Below, in pieces: positions 61,872 to 64,000 of a stretch of DNA of 64,000 nucleotides. The DNA is from Pedosphaera sp. (GTDB lineage Bacteria > Verrucomicrobiota > Verrucomicrobiia > Limisphaerales > SXQI01), in the NCBI GenBank assembly GCA_025359965.1, contig JANYDC010000046.1, positions 24,959 through 88,958 of the forward strand. Reading direction: 5' to 3'. The notes under the pieces are model-generated. The model was not told the origin of the DNA. It worked only from the letters and a program-made list of their open reading frames with translations, and did no database searches. Positions within the stretch are counted from its first letter, which is position 1. Each line of letters starts with the position of its first letter. A program made the position numbers and the translations under genes.

Positions 61872-63587
61872 TCAAGAGTCCAACGTGAAACGTGTTTGAG
61901 CACGGTGGCTGAGCGGTCTCCAAACAAGCCGATTAAATCCGACGACCGTCACCGCCATGACGCCCACCGCGGCCCCAAGCACATGAAAATTTCCCCGTTC
62001 CGTGGCTTGGCTGATGGTCGCGCCCAACCCCATTGTCATCAGTGTCTGACCGTGATATTTCATATATTCCGCAACAATGCTGGCATTCCACGCACCCCCC
62101 ATGGCGGTAATGCAACCCGTGAGCAGACTGGGGAAAATCGCCGGCAAAATCAGATTCAGCCAACGGTTCCGCCATGAAAACCTTGCCAGCCGCGATACTT
62201 CCCAGAGTTCGCGCGGAATTGCGCTGCTCCCTGCAATCACATTGAACAAAATATACCACTGCGTGCCCAACAGCAGCAGTACGACCGAGCTCGTACCCAA
62301 ACCCACGCCCATGGCCAACATGCCGCCAACCACCACAGGAAAGATCATCGGCGCCGGAAAACTTGCCGCCATCTGAATGGCCGGTTGCAGGATGCGAGAC
62401 CAACGCGGATGCCGTCCAATCAGCACTCCCACCGGGATTGTCCAAAGCGACGCCAGCACCACCGCCATGATCACACGTAGAAAGGTCATCCCTGTGCCGG
62501 AAAGGAGATCCAGCCAATCCTCTACCGTGAGCCCCTGAAGCAGCTGCACATACTTAATCACCCCCGATAAGATCCCCAGCCCCGTCAATCCCACGAGCAT
62601 CCGACCTCCCAAGTGAAACGAAGCCGCCGATCGTAAGAGTGGCTTGGCCACTCGACGCATGGACGCAGTCGCGCGAGGCTGGCCCTTTTCTGCAAAAAAT
62701 ATCCACGACTTCGACACTGCACTCCAAATCCTCGAACTCCTTATCAACTCCCAAAGCCAGGAACCGGAACCGCCGTTTGTTTCCTGCTCAGTAAATTTGT
62801 GAGACCAGGCGACCAATGGACGCCATACCACTTGATCCACGAACAGAATCATTCCAAGCATCGCAACGACTCCAAGCAGTTGCGCGGTTCCATCGCTTCG
62901 CTCAATGGCGAGACTCATGTAGGAACCAAGACCTGGCAGCCGAAAATCGTGTTCGCCCAGCACAAAGGCCTCGCTCACCATTAGGAAAAACCAGCCGCCC
63001 GCCATGGACATCATGCTGTTCCAAAGCAAACCCGTGGAAGCGAAGGAGATATCCAGCCGGACAAACCGTTCCCACCACGACATCCGGGCAAGACGCGCCA
63101 CCGCCACCAAATCGGGCGGTACAGCCTTCAAGGACGAGTAGAATGAAAATGTCATGTTCCAAACCTGCCCGGTGAAAATCATCAGCACTGATGCGATCTC
63201 CAGGCCAATGTTTTGATGCGGGAAGAGGTGAACCAGTCCGAGCACAAACCCTGGCAGAAAACCAAGAACTGGAATGCTTTGAAGAATATCCAGCACGGGC
63301 AGCATCACTCTTTCCGCGCCAGCCACCCGGGCCATCGCGTAACCATAAACCATGGTAAACCCAAATGACACCGCATAGGCACACACTCCGCGCGAGAGGC
63401 TAAACAGCGTATAGAGTGGCAGGTAGCGAGCCTCCAAATGAATGATGGGCACGGATTGCAACGGCCCGCTCCACTCACGTGCTACGGTGACTAGGGCATA
63501 AATCAATGCGGCCAACAGGCCAAAAACAACTAGGTCAACCCACTCAACAACCCTCGGGGGCCGGACAAATGGAGGTTCTGAAATCAA
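61872..63587 (-). CDS. ABC transporter permease, two fused permease domains
   Basis: 571 residues. It begins with a TTG at 63587 and no clear ribosome-binding site, so the start is uncertain. Two BPD-type permease halves lie in one chain: the first about 10-270 with the EAA-like loop around ARLARMSWWERFVRLDISF, the second about 320-565 with WEVSRLARFSWRNRWLNLILP. Each half would otherwise be a separate SsuC-type subunit; the fused form gives both halves of the channel. It is encoded with the ATPase by two tightly spaced genes. No substrate-binding protein is seen in the window, and the gene on the other side is divergent. Confidence 0.85.
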   Translation of the reverse strand: MISEPPFVRPPRVVEWVDLVVFGLLAALIYALVTVAREWSGPLQSVPIIHLEARYLPLYTLFSLSRGVCAYAVSFGFTMVYGYAMARVAGAERVMLPVLDILQSIPVLGFLPGFVLGLVHLFPHQNIGLEIASVLMIFTGQVWNMTFSFYSSLKAVPPDLVAVARLARMSWWERFVRLDISFASTGLLWNSMMSMAGGWFFLMVSEAFVLGEHDFRLPGLGSYMSLAIERSDGTAQLLGVVAMLGMILFVDQVVWRPLVAWSHKFTEQETNGGSGSWLWELIRSSRIWSAVSKSWIFFAEKGQPRATASMRRVAKPLLRSAASFHLGGRMLVGLTGLGILSGVIKYVQLLQGLTVEDWLDLLSGTGMTFLRVIMAVVLASLWTIPVGVLIGRHPRWSRILQPAIQMAASFPAPMIFPVVVGGMLAMGVGLGTSSVVLLLLGTQWYILFNVIAGSSAIPRELWEVSRLARFSWRNRWLNLILPAIFPSLLTGCITAMGGAWNASIVAEYMKYHGQTLMTMGLGATISQATERGNFHVLGAAVGVMAVTVVGFNRLVWRPLSHRAQTRFTLDS

Positions 63588-63831
63588 AAAATTAAGGAAA
63601 CAATCTCAAAAAATTCAGCTTGGAACTGCGGCTTCGCTTGAGGGGTTCCGTGCGTTGAAGTTCATTCCACAGTTGTCGAGCATGACTGCCATGATCTACC
63701 TCTGCCCCACAGCGTCGAGCGTTTTTTCACCCTATTGAAAGACGTCACATTGTGAACAAAATGCAAAGAAGAATGTATTCTTGTTGCCATTTACCACATT
63801 TGTGTCACACTTGAACAACAATTAAATATTT
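63588..63831. promoter_or_regulatory. Divergent intergenic region rich in short palindromes
   Basis: This 244 bp stretch separates the ABC permease gene from the partial gene at 63832. It holds TCACA-T-TGTGA (63745-63755), AAGAAT-GT-ATTCTT (63769-63782) and CACATTTGTG followed by TCACAC (63795-63810), the last sharing TGTG and TCACA words with the first. The centres of the first and last are about 50 bases apart. They look like repressor or activator sites; which protein binds is unknown. I see no strong -10 or -35 to anchor them. Confidence 0.4.
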
Positions 63832-64000
63832 ATGCAACACAACTTCGCCACCTCCACCAACCAAATCCCCGCCGATTTCACCTCCGCACACATCGCCCTA
63901 CTCATCGAAATTCGCGACAAAGCCATCGCCACCGTCCGTAAAGACGGTGCCAAAATGTCGGATCTTAACTCCGCCCTCAACATTTTGATCCAAGTCGAAA
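63832..64000 (+). CDS. Partial protein of unknown function (cut by the window end)
   Basis: An ATG at 63832 opens 56 codons without a stop before the window ends. The visible part starts MQHNFATSTNQIPADFTSAH and continues with IALLIEIRDKAIATVRKDGAK, a helical, weakly amphipathic segment. The composition favours coding sequence (no stops, balanced third bases), but no family can be named from 56 residues. It diverges from the ABC permease and shares the palindrome-rich region with it. No ribosome-binding site is evident (the bases before the ATG are AT-rich). Confidence 0.5.
   Translation, partial: MQHNFATSTNQIPADFTSAHIALLIEIRDKAIATVRKDGAKMSDLNSALNILIQVE

Noticed and set aside
63741..63810. 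A CRP-type site or a CRISPR-like repeat
   Set aside because: The palindromes have the wrong spacing for TGTGA-N6-TCACA, and there is no regular repeat-spacer pattern.
1..64000. tRNA, rRNA, insertion sequences, prophage or attachment sites
   Set aside because: No cloverleaf or TPsiC-like sequence, no transposase or integrase motif and no long direct repeats were seen; this is by eye, and tRNAscan-SE or ISfinder searches could still find short elements.

Overview
The window looks like chromosomal DNA of a Gram-negative bacterium of the Verrucomicrobiota, perhaps the Limisphaerales/Pedosphaera side. This is inferred from gene content: Tat-exported GFO/IDH/MocA oxidoreductases beside ThuA-domain proteins and xylose-isomerase-like TIM barrels, a cytochrome c-PQQ dehydrogenase fusion, a short prepilin-type secreted protein with an [12 protein letters not shown] leader, a thioredoxin protein with a verrucomicrobial-looking C-terminal beta-sandwich, and an outer-membrane FecR-TPR-barrel fusion. 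I saw no rRNA, tRNA, CRISPR array, insertion sequence or phage gene.

Layout. 1-2279: end of a 2-oxoacid dehydrogenase E1 alpha gene, then E1 beta and E2. 2315-3289: a secreted GH43-like glycosidase. 3467-10150: a possible envelope signalling locus with a FecR-TPR-outer-membrane-barrel protein, an Ig-like lipoprotein on the other strand and a CHASE2 adenylate/guanylate cyclase. 10768-31170: a large aryl-polyene-like biosynthetic cluster. A rightward operon of seven genes (acyl-AMP ligase, ACP, condensation-like acyltransferase, FAD oxidoreductase, PaaK-like ligase, GT2-DUF2062, MMPL/acyltransferase/methyltransferase fusion) meets a leftward operon of twelve genes (LpxL-like acyltransferase, hotdog dehydratase, two ketosynthases, two degenerate ketosynthase modules, ACP, NodB deacetylase, LolA, lipoprotein, FabZ-like dehydratase, C45 Ntn-hydrolase, PlsC). 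Their last genes overlap by 29 bp.

31317-42250: a secreted cytochrome-PQQ sugar dehydrogenase faces a leftward operon with a GTG-started AraC regulator, a beta-propeller, three enzymes that look like D-apiose dehydrogenase, D-apionate oxidoisomerase and 3-oxo-isoapionate decarboxylase, and a complete ribose-type ABC importer. I read this as a D-apiose (plant branched pentose) catabolic operon. 42363-44384 is ftsH with a clear terminator. 44563-51242 is a run of exported carbohydrate genes (GH18, MocA, TIM barrels, ThuA proteins), consistent with oxidative, 3-keto-type sugar breakdown in the periplasm. 51273-57843 holds a PAS-AraC regulator overlapping tilS, an acyl-CoA ligase, another Tat MocA protein and a glutamate dehydrogenase.

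58011-60532: a DUF4197-like lipoprotein, a TlpA-like thioredoxin gene without a recognisable start or signal peptide, and a prepilin-type protein. 60568-63587: a NitT/TauT-type ABC transporter with a fused double permease and no binding protein. 63588-63831: an intergenic region rich in short palindromes in front of a gene cut by the window end at 63832. The overall picture is a plant-polysaccharide-degrading verrucomicrobium that also makes an outer-membrane-anchored polyene-type lipid or pigment. All functions are read from sequence motifs and remembered family features; no search was run.
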